From the NCBI GenBank assembly GCA_030272155.1, contig CP126194.1, forward strand, positions 5,137,501 through 5,201,500: a stretch of 64,000 nucleotides of DNA, written 5' to 3'. Below, piece after piece: positions 55,201 to 64,000 of the stretch. Each line of letters opens with the position of its first letter. Within the stretch, counting starts at the first letter, position 1. Both the position numbers and the translations under genes were made by a program. A model generated the notes under the pieces. That model did not search any database. It was given only the letters and a program-made list of their open reading frames with translations, and was not told the DNA's origin. This stretch comes from Tetradesmus obliquus (taxonomy: Eukaryota > Chlorophyta > Chlorophyceae > Sphaeropleales > Scenedesmaceae).

Positions 55201-58200
55201 CACAGTACCTGAGTGCAAGGAGTGGATGCAAAACACCTTGTAAGTTGAGTAGGGTGTGTAAAGCATGGCATTTGACGACCCACCCAGGCCAGCCACGTCT
55301 CACAGTACCTGTGTGCGCAGTGAGTCGGCGCGTGACATGGGGTAAAGTTGAGTGGTGTGTGACGCATCTTGTGTGGGCACTCAACTAACATCAGCGATCC
55401 CCCTGCAGTGCGCGCGGTTTCCAAATTTCTTGCATGTCGGGTGGAACCAACACAACCAGCGTCTCAACAGCAGCCAGGCGTTTCCCTTCCATCTTGTAAC
55501 GTAGCAGCCCAGCCGGCAGCAACCCCATATGAAGCCTCACCTGCCCAGGGGCCCAGGGGCCCCTTGACTGCCTCTTCCCACACAGCCTGCATGGCAGCCA
55601 GGTCACCCAGCACCGCCCCCTGCACATGTGCGTGCATGCATCAATGCCTTTCTTATGCTGGTACTCAGAGTAACAGGCCCAATGAAACAGGGATGCTGCA
55701 TGTTGCCCGCTACAAGATCGGGCTGCAACATAGCCAGGCGCAGCAGGCAGCCTTCCACCCCAACCAACAGACACTCAAACACACCCAACGCCTCACCTGC
55801 CCAGGGGCCCCTTCACTGTGTCTTCCCACACAGCCCGCATGGCAGCCACCTCAAACACGCTAATGCAGCACATACAACACAGCACGAAGCAGCCAGCTGT
55901 CCTGCTCAAATAACAGCCAACCCAGCACTTACCTGCCCAGGGGCCCCTTGACTGCCTCCTCCCACACAGCCCGCATGGCAGCCAGGTCACCCAGCACTGC
56001 CCCCTCCACATGACCCCAGTAGCCAGGCAGCCGCAGCGACCGGTCCACAGAGTCAGCAAAGTACTGCGCCATGGTGTCACGCGCGCGCGCAAACCAGGCG
56101 CGCAGCTGGGCGGCTGCTTCGCTGGCGGCAGGGGCTGCTGTTGGGAGTTGGTGGCGCAGGCAGTCGGCACGTGCCAGCAGCACTGAGAGGTAGTCCTCGG
56201 GGCCCTGCAGGTGCAGGAGGGAGGCACAGAGATGCGGTGTGAAAGACGCAGCAGATGCTCTTGAATAGGTGGAACAGCTGCTAAGAGCACATGTCTCCAC
56301 CATTCGCAAGATGCGGCAGCACTGACAGGTAGTCGTTTGGGCCCTGTGCAGGAATGAGCCACAGAAAGCGGTGCAGCAGAGACGCTTTGCTGCTGAGCCT
56401 CCTGCGTAGTAAAGACAGCTGCAGAGCACACACATCTGCACTGCTTCCTGGTTACGGCAGTGAACTGCAGGCGGCCCAACACAACACAAAACCATCGCAC
56501 ATACACAGCTGCATGGCGATGCTTTGCAGGAAGTGCTCTGCCAAGCGATAATGCACGCTGTCTGGCGCAAGCTTTACAATAGGCTGACGCACCTGCATGC
56601 CAGCAGCCAGAGCCTTCTCAGCCAGTGCCGCGTGCTGCTCATCGGGTGCCCCAGTGCGCTCCATGGCCCGCAGCGCAGCAGCCCACAGCGACCCCACCCA
56701 GGGGCAGTTGCGCACAGCGCGCGCATACGCCTGGGTACAGCACGGACAGCACAATGCACGTTAGCATTAAGCAGGACACCTACACAATGACAGGCTGGTG
56801 GTACACACTGCTTAGGTGCAAAGCAATGAGCTGCATACCTCTTTACGCAGCAACAAACCCACAGCAGGTGATGTCTATGACCGCACACATGCACGTGCCT
56901 GTCACTACACATCTGTCACCATGCAGCCGCGTTGCACCTTGTTGATCAGCGTCGGCACCTTTGCCAAACGCACAGAATGCCTATGCTTGATCTACCAAAC
57001 GTGTGTCATCACACAGCCGCAGCCGCGGCCGCCGCGCAGCAGCAGGCGCACCTTGTTGATGAGGCCGGGCACCTTGAGCTCTGCTTCCAGCCAGCGCGTG
57101 TACTGCAGCCACAGCTCGCTGGTCACGGGGAACACCGCCAGGGCCCGCTCGTACAGCAGCTGCACGCGCGCAGGATCCTTCTGCGCCTTCTCCAGCTGCA
57201 GTTGGTTTTTTTCAATATTAAAGTTGGCAGGGAAGGCAGGCGGGCGGACACAGCGCAGGTGGTCCAGTTGGTAACACTCACAAATCACTTGCGCATGTTG
57301 TGCGCATCATTGTCACCTGTGCTGCCCATCACCTGAAGATCCTGGTGGTGACAAACCTGTCCATAACACACGCAGCTGCAGAGGAGCATGGTGCATCACG
57401 CTCTTCACACAGACCGCAGCTGCGCATTCCCACCTGAATGTAAGCCATGTAGGCAGCCAGCAGCGAGGCATCCGGGGCCTTATCGCCGCCCACTGCCGCC
57501 TCATGCGCTGCACGCAGCTGCGCAGCTGCCGCTGAGCGCTCCACTGCTGACTTGATGTGGTCTGGCACAGCAGCCTGCAGCACAGTGACCACAGGGAATG
57601 TCATTGTCATTGCCAGCACGTGCACACTGTTAGTAGCAGAGCACGCATGACGTTGGCATTGTCGCACGCTACTAAATAACACAACACCAGGCAAGCCCAT
57701 AGGTTTGCGTGCTGCAATCGACCAAGCCCGCCGCCACAACCACCCACCTTGCCGCTGCTGGCCTCCCATGCCTCATACTCTGCCAGCAGCGCAGCAGCAG
57801 ACGCCTGTGGCAGCTGCAGCTGCCGGTGCCACAGCGCCCGTAGCCGCTCCAGCTGCTTCTCCTCGCTGCCGCCCGCTGCATCCAGCAGCTCCTGCTCAAA
57901 GGCCCTGCAGCAGCGATGTAAAGCAGAGTGCCAAATGCACATGCACCGCGATAGCTAAGGCACAGCTATCCAGCTGCATACGACTGGTGAGACTACTTGC
58001 ACGCCTGCTGCATCCAGCAGCTCCTGTCCAAGGGCCCTGCAGCAGCAAAGTAACATAGCACAGCACAGCGTTTAACCGTACGCACCATTCACAAAGCTGA
58101 GATGTTCCTCAACTGCATACCCAAATGCATCCCGACTGTACACTTGCAGCTCTTGGCTGTACCAGACGTCATGCGGCAGCTCACACGCATTACCCTGCTG

Positions 58201-59309
58201 CTATGGTTAAACAGTGCCTCTCAGCCGCTGGATGCGCCTGCTGTACTACAACATACACTTTACTGCAGATAACAGCAAGCTGTCAGTGTCCTGCAAGCCG
58301 GCTGCCAGCCAGCCTCACCTGTACAGCTGCCAAATGTGGTGGCCCTCAGTCAGGTGCATGCCTGCTGCTGTGAGAGCTGCCTCTGCGGCCTGCCTGAAGC
58401 ACTCAGCGCCTGCTGCAGTCTTTGCAGTCACCTCAGGGTCGACTGCTTTCAGGAACCTGTGTGAGCGCGTGGTGTGAACAACACAACACAACCATGGCAG
58501 GTGAGCAGCATGGTTCAGCGATCAGCATGGTGCAAAGTCTGCAGCTGTGAACAATGTAGGTGTTATGCTGGGCAACAGCAGCTGTGGCGGCTGCTGCTGC
58601 TTTCATTGCTCTGTGTACTAGCAACAGCAGTAGAATACCTGGACGCGCAAGACTTCTGCGCTACACATTGTCCCCACACCTGCCGCTGCCACAGCTACTG
58701 CTGCTGCTACTGCTGTGCACTCACTCCAGGTATGACTCCCATAGCGGCACTGAGATGTAGTCCTGCACTGCCACCTGGAACAGTGCCTTGATCCTGTCAA
58801 TGTCATCCTGGCTGCTGATTGCCGCCATTTCGTCATTGATCCAGTCCATCCATTGCGACTCATTAAATGGAAACAGGTCGTGCATGAGCTGGCGTGCCTG
58901 ACGCAGCCGCTCCCGTAGCTTGCACTTTCGCAGCAGTTGGATCAGCTGCATAGGTAAGTTGAGCAGCAGCAACAGCAGTGGTGGCAGGTTAGAAGGCAGC
59001 ATGCAGGAACAGCACCTACGTGCTTAACAGGCCATCCAGGCCAGCGCTGATCATGTAGATCATGCGAGTGGTAACCGCATTGAAGCAAGTGCGCTGTTCC
59101 CAACGTCCTGCTACTGCTGCCCGCCTTCCCGGTACCTGTACGTGTGTGTCGTAGACGCTGGGGTTGGCTGCCAGCTGCTTCTCGAAATTCATGATGAGCT
59201 TTTCATCTGCGGGATCCATCTCCACCTTTTCATCAGAGCTGGAGCTGTCGTCCTCGCCATCATCACCGTTCTCCCCCATGTCCACATCGTGCTGCTTCTC
59301 TTCGTCCAT
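52287..59309 (-). CDS. SART3/Prp24-like U4/U6 snRNP recycling factor (HAT repeats, RRM, Lsm-interaction motif)
   Basis: Thirteen exons on the minus strand: 59309-59136, 58945-58725, 58456-58319, 57904-57748, 57574-57434, 57195-57052, 56730-56593, 56204-55933, 54812-54651, 54236-54131, 53885-53804, 53581-53256, 52844-52287; phases agree, 872 aa. SART3/Prp24 reanneals U4 and U6 snRNAs. Layout: acidic N-terminus (residues 1-45), HAT repeats (~50-545; e.g. DLFPFNESQWMDWINDE, LTEGHHIWQLYR, DPARVQLLYERAL, RAVRNCPWVGSLW), a Lys/Arg linker, one RRM (HTVFVKGLGFDVQEEDL ... GFAYVDFDTDD, split by an intron), RGG/RGR-rich segment, and the C-terminal Lsm-interaction motif KTNEDFKKMLQK. Human SART3 has two RRMs; only one is evident here. 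Five exon edges are duplicated in introns, including a 99-bp array before exon 9. Confidence 0.93.
52957..52978 (-). repeat. Intronic copy of SART3 exon 13 5' edge
   Basis: The exon 13 start (GGCTTTGCCT with the preceding CAG) recurs 127 bp upstream in transcript sense. Confidence 0.75.
53161..53193 (-). repeat. Intronic copy of SART3 exon 12 3' edge with donor
   Basis: GGAGTCACTGGCGCCAGCAG plus GTGAGTGCA repeats the exon 12 end, 86 bp into the intron. Confidence 0.9.
54793..55330 (-). repeat. 99-bp tandem array carrying the SART3 exon 9 5' edge
   Basis: The functional exon 9 acceptor (54812) is followed upstream in transcript sense by five further copies spaced 99, 99, 99, 99 and 100 bp (unit starts 54792, 54891, 54990, 55089, 55188, 55288 on the plus strand). 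Each unit has an acceptor-like CAG|GTACTGTGAG, about 25-30 bp of exon 9, and intron sequence. The four copies nearest the exon are open and in frame with exon 9; the outermost is shifted by one base. Confidence 0.97.
55534..55852 (-). repeat. Two intronic copies of SART3 exon 8 3' edge with donor
   Basis: 55852-55792 and 55628-55534 repeat the exon 8 end (GCTGCCATGCGGGC... to GGGGCCCCTGGGCAG) and a GTGAGG donor. Donor equivalents 55796 and 55540 against the real 55932 give steps of 136 and 256 bp. Confidence 0.95.
58005..58050 (-). repeat. Intronic copy of SART3 exon 4 5' edge with acceptor
   Basis: CTGCAG followed by a diverged copy of the exon 4 start, 132 bp upstream of the functional acceptor (57904) in transcript sense. 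Confidence 0.92.
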
Positions 59310-60628
59310 TCTAAAGCTGTTTCTAAAGCAGTTTCGGACACCTTGTGATGGTAAGCGACACCAGTAGCTTAGGATGCACCGCACCAGCAGCAGTGACAAT
59401 GTCTCAGCCTGTGTCTGTGGCTTTGCTTCAGTCCTACAGTGTAGTTCCCTAATAGCCTGTAGCAAGTCACGGGTTTTGAAGAAGTCCCTTCAAGACTCAC
59501 ACTTGCAGAGCACAAACCAAGCACAGCTGGAGATACATAACAGGCAGTACAAGACTAGGGTTTATCAGACAGCCTGTAATGCCAGGTCTTCCTGTTGCGA
59601 GGCGCTGCACTGTGGCCAGATGCCACCTCTGGCCGCGTCTGTGACCAGTAGCCCCAGCAGTGCAGCATCCTAGAACACGCTGATGTAAACAGGGTGCCAT
59701 GGTGCCTGTAATCAACCCCGCCTGCAACTCTGAGCTGGCATCCCTGACTTTCAACATGGCAATGCTGGCCGCACTGCTGGGCATGTGGACAGGCACTCGC
59801 AGCGCTCGAGCTTGGATCAAGGGCACCCAATGACGTTTGTGCAGTCACACAGCTTTGAACATCTGTTAGGCGAGTGGCAGCAGTGCAACCGCACAGCAGC
59901 AGCTGAAACTGGCTTGGTGCCAAAACAACAGCAGCATGCTACAAAGCAGTCCCTTTTGCCTGCGATGGGCCACCCTACTGCCGCATAGGGTACCAGCAGC
60001 CTCAGAACTACCCGCTAACCCTGATTTGCTTGCAGCCATGCTGCAGCGGCAGGCAGCAAAGGAAACACTCGCAAAGCATATCCGCCTTTCAAGGTGGCTT
60101 TGATGTCCTGACCATTGCAGGGATAGCCTGCTTATCGTCATGAAATACCATGAATAGAATTTTTTTTCTGGTTTGAATGTTGTGTTGTGCGCGTTGCTAA
60201 AACATCTGAAGGGAGCATGTGTGGCAGTGGCAGCGGCAGCAACGTTTTGCAGCAAGAGGAGCAGCAGCAAAAGGCTGATAGACAGCAGGAACGTGCTGTG
60301 ATCACGACCCGGGCAATCAATGACCAGCATGTGGCTTCCTGTCCGATGCCCTGCGTCCAAACAGCCAATAGTCCAAAGCACCCCACTCGCAGGGGTGAGC
60401 AGCAGAACAGGGTACAGCAGTGACAAAGTGACTGCCCAACTCTCCCGTGCTGTCCGATCTGTATGCCTGCCACACACACTGTTCATCTGATTGGAGTTGG
60501 CGATTTTACTAGCGACAGACACGCTGCCAGCGTTTGGGCAGCAGTGCGCGAAGCACAAAGCGTTCATCACCCGTTCCTCTTGTTCGTGGAAGCACAACAG
60601 CAACTGATCTTGTGTTAGCTTAATCAGG
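59310..60628. promoter_or_regulatory. Divergent intergenic region SART3 / PRPF8
   Basis: About 1.3 kb between two divergently transcribed splicing-factor genes; holds both promoters and 5' UTRs. No core promoter element recognised. Confidence 0.5.
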
Positions 60629-63600
60629 ATGCAGGGAGGGCCTTTCAGGCCTCCCGGGCTACCCGGTGGTGTGCCCAGGCCCCCTATGCCATCGCAGCCA
60701 ACACAGGAGCAGCAAGCAGCCATGCTGGAAGAGAAGGTGGGTCAACGTGAATGTCATGTATAAATTCCGTTTTCGGGGTGCATGAAGGGCACGGCAGGCC
60801 ACTCACGGCAGCAGATCAGCTGCTGCTGCTGTGGGTGTGCAGTGATGTGTGCAGCCCACACAAAAGCACAGATAGGGTGCAACTTCATGGCACTGTATAG
60901 AAGCAGCACCGTTGCGCCAGAGACGAAAGATCAACGTTACAGCAGTCGCCTCTCCAGCATGTTGAACAGCAGGCATGCAGGATGTTGGGACGGCAGCACC
61001 AGCAGCAGCAGCAGTAGCAGCAGCAGCTGCGACAAACCCTCATGCACTGAACGCTGGCATTTCATGTAACCCAAGCGAGCATGCTCCGCAATGGGTTGTG
61101 TGGCAGACTGCTTTCTCATTGGCAGCAGCCGCGGCAGTCATTGGCGCAGCCCGGCTGATGCAGCAGTAGCCCATGCATCAGCTGCACCTGCTGGTCTCCC
61201 CACCTCCTATGCCGCCGTTGAACCGGCCATTGTGCTGTGCTGTGCTGTGCTGTGCTGAGTTCCCCACCCACATGCATGGAGCGCTTGGGGTCAAAAACTA
61301 ACCCCACGCCACTGTCATGCCACTCTCTCTCTTGCGCCGCCTGATACTATGCTTGTATTCCCTGCAGATGCGCAAGTGGCAGGCCATGAACAGTAAGCGC
61401 TATGCAGAGAAGCGCAAGTATGGCTACACGCAGGCGCAGAAGGAAGACATGCCGCCGGAGCACGTGCGCAAGGTCATCAGGGATCACGGCGACATGAGCA
61501 GCAGGAAGTTCAGGCACGACAAGCGCGTGTACCTGGGCGCACTCAAGTTTGTGCCCCATGCGGTGTTCAAGCTGCTGGAGAACATGCCCATGCCCTGGGA
61601 GCAGGTGGGCTCAGGTTTCAGGGTTCAGCAGAGATCAAGGCGTGGGGTCATGGGTTGAGGGGTTATGGGTCAAGGGTTCAGAGTGCCGCACGCAGTGTTC
61701 AAGCTGCTGAAGAACATGCTCACGCCCTGGGAGCAGGTGGGTTGGAGGTTCTGTGCAGCAGCGCTCAGGGCTCAGGGCTTCGCAGGGTCTGGGCTTCCTC
61801 AGCCTTCGCGGGGTGCGCAGGTCGTTGTAAGGGCTGTAGCTGCGCACACCTCACTGTGCAGCCACAGGCTACAGTCTGTCCGCCTTGCTGGCAGTGAGTG
61901 CACAGCAGCAGGGTTAGCGGCTGCGGCTTTTAGCAGAGCAGCAGCAGGACAGGTCCATGCGCCGCTGCAGCTTGCAGGGCATGGCAAGCAGTAAGCAGGA
62001 GATCGCAGTCGCTGCTCAAGCAGAGCAAGAGCGGCATGCAGCACATGGTCAAGCCAGCATGGCCTACTTGTCAACACAGGCTGATTGCGCCACACCGGCA
62101 TCCAGCATGCTGCACTCACACTACCTCTTTCTGTGCCTTGTGCTCCCCTCCCCGCAGGTACGCCACGTGAAGGTGATCTACCACATCACGGGCGCCATCA
62201 CCTTCGTGAACGAGATCCCCTGGGTCATTGAGCCGCTGTACCTGGCGCAGTGGGGCAGCATGTGGATCATGATGCGGCGAGAGAAGCGCGACCGCAGGCA
62301 CTTCAAGCGCATGCGCTTCCCGCCCTTTGACGACGAGGAGCCGCCGCTGGACTATGCAGACAACCTGCTGGAGGTGGACCCGCTGGAGGTGAGGCGTTTT
62401 GTTAGTTTTGTAACATGTTATGTGACATGTGACATGTTATTGGTATGTTTGTGTAGCGTGTCAAAGCGCATGCGCTTCCTGCCCTTTGACGATGAGGAGC
62501 CGCCGCTGGACTATGCGGACAACCTGCTGGAGGTGGACCCGCTGGAGGTGAGGCTTGTTATCTGTGATATATAACATGTTATGTGGCATATTATGTGACT
62601 TGCTGGTGTTTTGTTGAAGCGCATGCGCTTTGCACCCTATGGATGACGAGGAGTTGCCGCTGGACTATGCACATAATAAACACATCATCTGCTGTAGGAG
62701 GACCCGCTAGTGGTGGGGCTGTTATGTTGTTATGTAACATAGTAGTGTAGGGCTTATGTAACATACTAGTGTAGGGCTTGATGTTCACAACTTGCCGTGT
62801 GCGCAGTAGGCTGGTGCTGCCAACATCAAAACAAGGGTAGTAGTGGGGTGCATGTGGCGCGCTGTTTACAAAGCGGCTGGTTGATGTGCAGCTGATGTCC
62901 GCCAGCCACGTAGAAGAGCTTTGTGTGGCTGCTGGATCTTGGCTGCATATCAGCGTGCTTCGGCTGGGTGCTTCTGTATGGATTGGATGCGTCTGAGTTT
63001 GATATGGTACTGTAGCTACTGCGCCTGGCCAAGTGATGGTGAAACAAATGATAGGAATGAGGTCCTTAGGGACGCTTGATAAGAAATGCCAATTCGCTGA
63101 TGGCCTGTTTCTGTCGTGTTAGTGTGGCTGCTGTGTCCGGAGTGTGACAGTGCTTGTTGGTGTGCTTGCAGTTGTACATGTGTGGCGGCTGATGCTAAAT
63201 TTCTCACTCAAACCACTGAACGCCGGCTTCGTGCTGTGCTTAGTGAAATAAACATCTTCCACCTTCTGACGCCACCGGTCTTGGTTGTGTGCAGCTGGTT
63301 TGGCAGCGTTGTAGTGCTTGCCGTGTGTCATTGCCTGCTACGCCTTGCATGCGCTCGTGCAGCGTCGTAATCTGGAGTCATGCTGTGATGGTATCCTCAC
63401 AACATCACCCCAGAATACAACTCTGTGTAAGCGATGGCAGAGTTCTTCAGAGTAGAGCACCACCAAACCAACCCACCCTACCCAAATTTAACATGCCCGT
63501 GTTACAGACAATCAAATGACAACATATAACAATGATGTAACATATGTTTTAATGCTCCTTTTACCACCGCAGGCCATTGAGCTGGAGCTTGACGAGGAGG

Positions 63601-64000
63601 AGGACGGCCCCGTGTACCAGTGGTTCTACGAGCACCAGCCGCTGAAGCACACGTCCTTTGTGAACGGCCCCAGCTACCGGCGCTGGAAGCTGCCGCTGCC
63701 CATCATGGCCGTGCTCTACAGGCTGGCGGGGCAGCTGCTGAGCGACTTTGTGGACAGGTGGGGGCGGGTTTTGGGATGTGGACGCGCTGCTGCTGTTGTG
63801 GTGCTCTTAGTGTTGTGATGTGCCAAGTGGGTGGGCTGTACAGGCTGGTGGGGCAGCTGCTGAGCGACTTCGTGGACAGGTGGGGGCGGGTGTTTAGCAG
63901 GGCTGCAATGCATTGCTGTTGAGGCCGCAGCACGGGTGCATTGATGCTGCTGTTGAAGTGCTGTGCAGGTTTTGCTCGGCAACGTATCTTGTGCAGGCAG
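60629..64000 (+). CDS. PRPF8: Pre-mRNA-processing splicing factor 8 (PRP8/PRPF8), 5' part
   Basis: Four exons seen: 60629-60736, 61368-61604, 62158-62388, 63573-63757 (ends in phase 2); the gene continues beyond the window. About 253 residues of a protein normally near 2300. PRP8 is the U5 snRNP core scaffold around the spliceosome active site. Marks: Pro/Gly-rich start ([16 protein letters not shown]), [98 protein letters not shown] and [19 protein letters not shown], in exact family order. Introns 2, 3 and 4 each contain exon-edge copies. Start is the only Met giving the family's Pro-rich N-terminus. Confidence 0.97.
61667..61742 (+). repeat. Intronic copy of PRPF8 exon 2 3' edge with donor
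   Basis: Copy of the exon 2 end ([14 protein letters not shown]-encoding) and GTGGGT donor, 132 bp downstream. Confidence 0.95.
62461..62715 (+). repeat. Two intronic copies of PRPF8 exon 3 3' edge with donor
   Basis: 62461-62552 is a near-identical copy of the last ~85 bp of exon 3 with GTGAGG donor (159 bp step). 62615-62715 is a more decayed copy with insertions and stops, a further ~165 bp away. Confidence 0.96.
62727..62781 (+). repeat. Short tandem duplication in PRPF8 intron 3
   Basis: A ~27-bp unit (atgtaacatagtagtgtagg / atgtaacatactagtgtagg) is present twice. Confidence 0.88.
63828..63893 (+). repeat. Intronic copy of PRPF8 exon 4 3' edge with donor
   Basis: Near-identical copy of the exon 4 end (CTGTACAGGCTGG... 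to GTGGACAG) and GTGGGGGCGGG donor, 122 bp downstream. Confidence 0.96.

Noticed and set aside
54647-55384. Long minus-strand open frame with 33-residue repeats as a separate repeat-protein gene
   Set aside because: It is explained by the 99-bp array lying in frame with SART3 exon 9; no independent start or promoter is evident.

Overview
This is a nuclear genomic segment from a green alga (Chlorophyta). I favour a chlorophycean such as a Scenedesmus/Sphaeropleales relative, but the species cannot be fixed from the sequence. The evidence is: dense spliceosomal introns with GTGAG/GTGCG donors and (CTG)n-type tracts ending in CAG; many CAG/CTG-derived poly-Gln, Ala and Ser runs; a eukaryotic tRNA-Val with internal A and B boxes; a plant-type AzgA purine permease; mitochondrial complex I NDUFV1; and elongation factor eEF3, which occurs in fungi and some algae but not in animals or land plants. 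No mobile element or CRISPR array was recognised.

Layout from left to right: 3' part of a ketopantoate reductase (+, 2-1229); DarP/YjgA (DUF615) ribosome-associated protein (+, 1775-3321); SirB1/Transglut_core2-like protein (-, 7523-4824), head to head with pyroglutamyl-peptidase I (+, 7624-9603) across only 100 bp; malic enzyme (+, 10633-15913); tRNA-Val(AAC) (+, 16302-16375); complex I 51 kDa subunit NDUFV1 (-, 22515-17248); SPOUT1-type RNA methyltransferase (-, 26061-23952); eEF3 (+, 26958-34376); a RanBP2-type zinc finger plus BIRC6-type ubiquitin-conjugating protein (+, 35764-41816); AZG-type adenine/guanine permease (+, 42844-48862); an unrecognised two-exon gene (-, 51548-50505); SART3/Prp24-like splicing factor (-, 59309-52287); and the 5' part of PRPF8 (+, 60629 to beyond the right edge). 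The genes are unrelated housekeeping functions (translation, splicing, respiration, central metabolism, transport, ubiquitin). SART3 (U4/U6 recycling) and PRP8 (U5 core) are both splicing factors and are divergently arranged. Exon models were built by hand: splice sites were chosen so that phase and conserved family motifs stay continuous.

The most unusual signal is structural. In at least eight genes the introns contain one to several direct copies of the adjacent exon edge together with its splice site. The copies lie at a consistent spacing, mostly about 80-165 bp from the functional site or from the neighbouring copy. Donor-side copies always lie downstream of the real exon, acceptor-side copies upstream. 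The extreme case is a 99-bp array in SART3, where the unit is a multiple of three and stop-free, so use of an upstream acceptor would add 33-residue repeats in frame. This looks like recurrent short tandem duplication across exon-intron borders, lengthening introns and seeding decoy splice sites. Other features of note are two probable GC-AG introns, 19-35 bp microexons in NDUFV1, and an eEF3 that ends soon after its second ABC domain.
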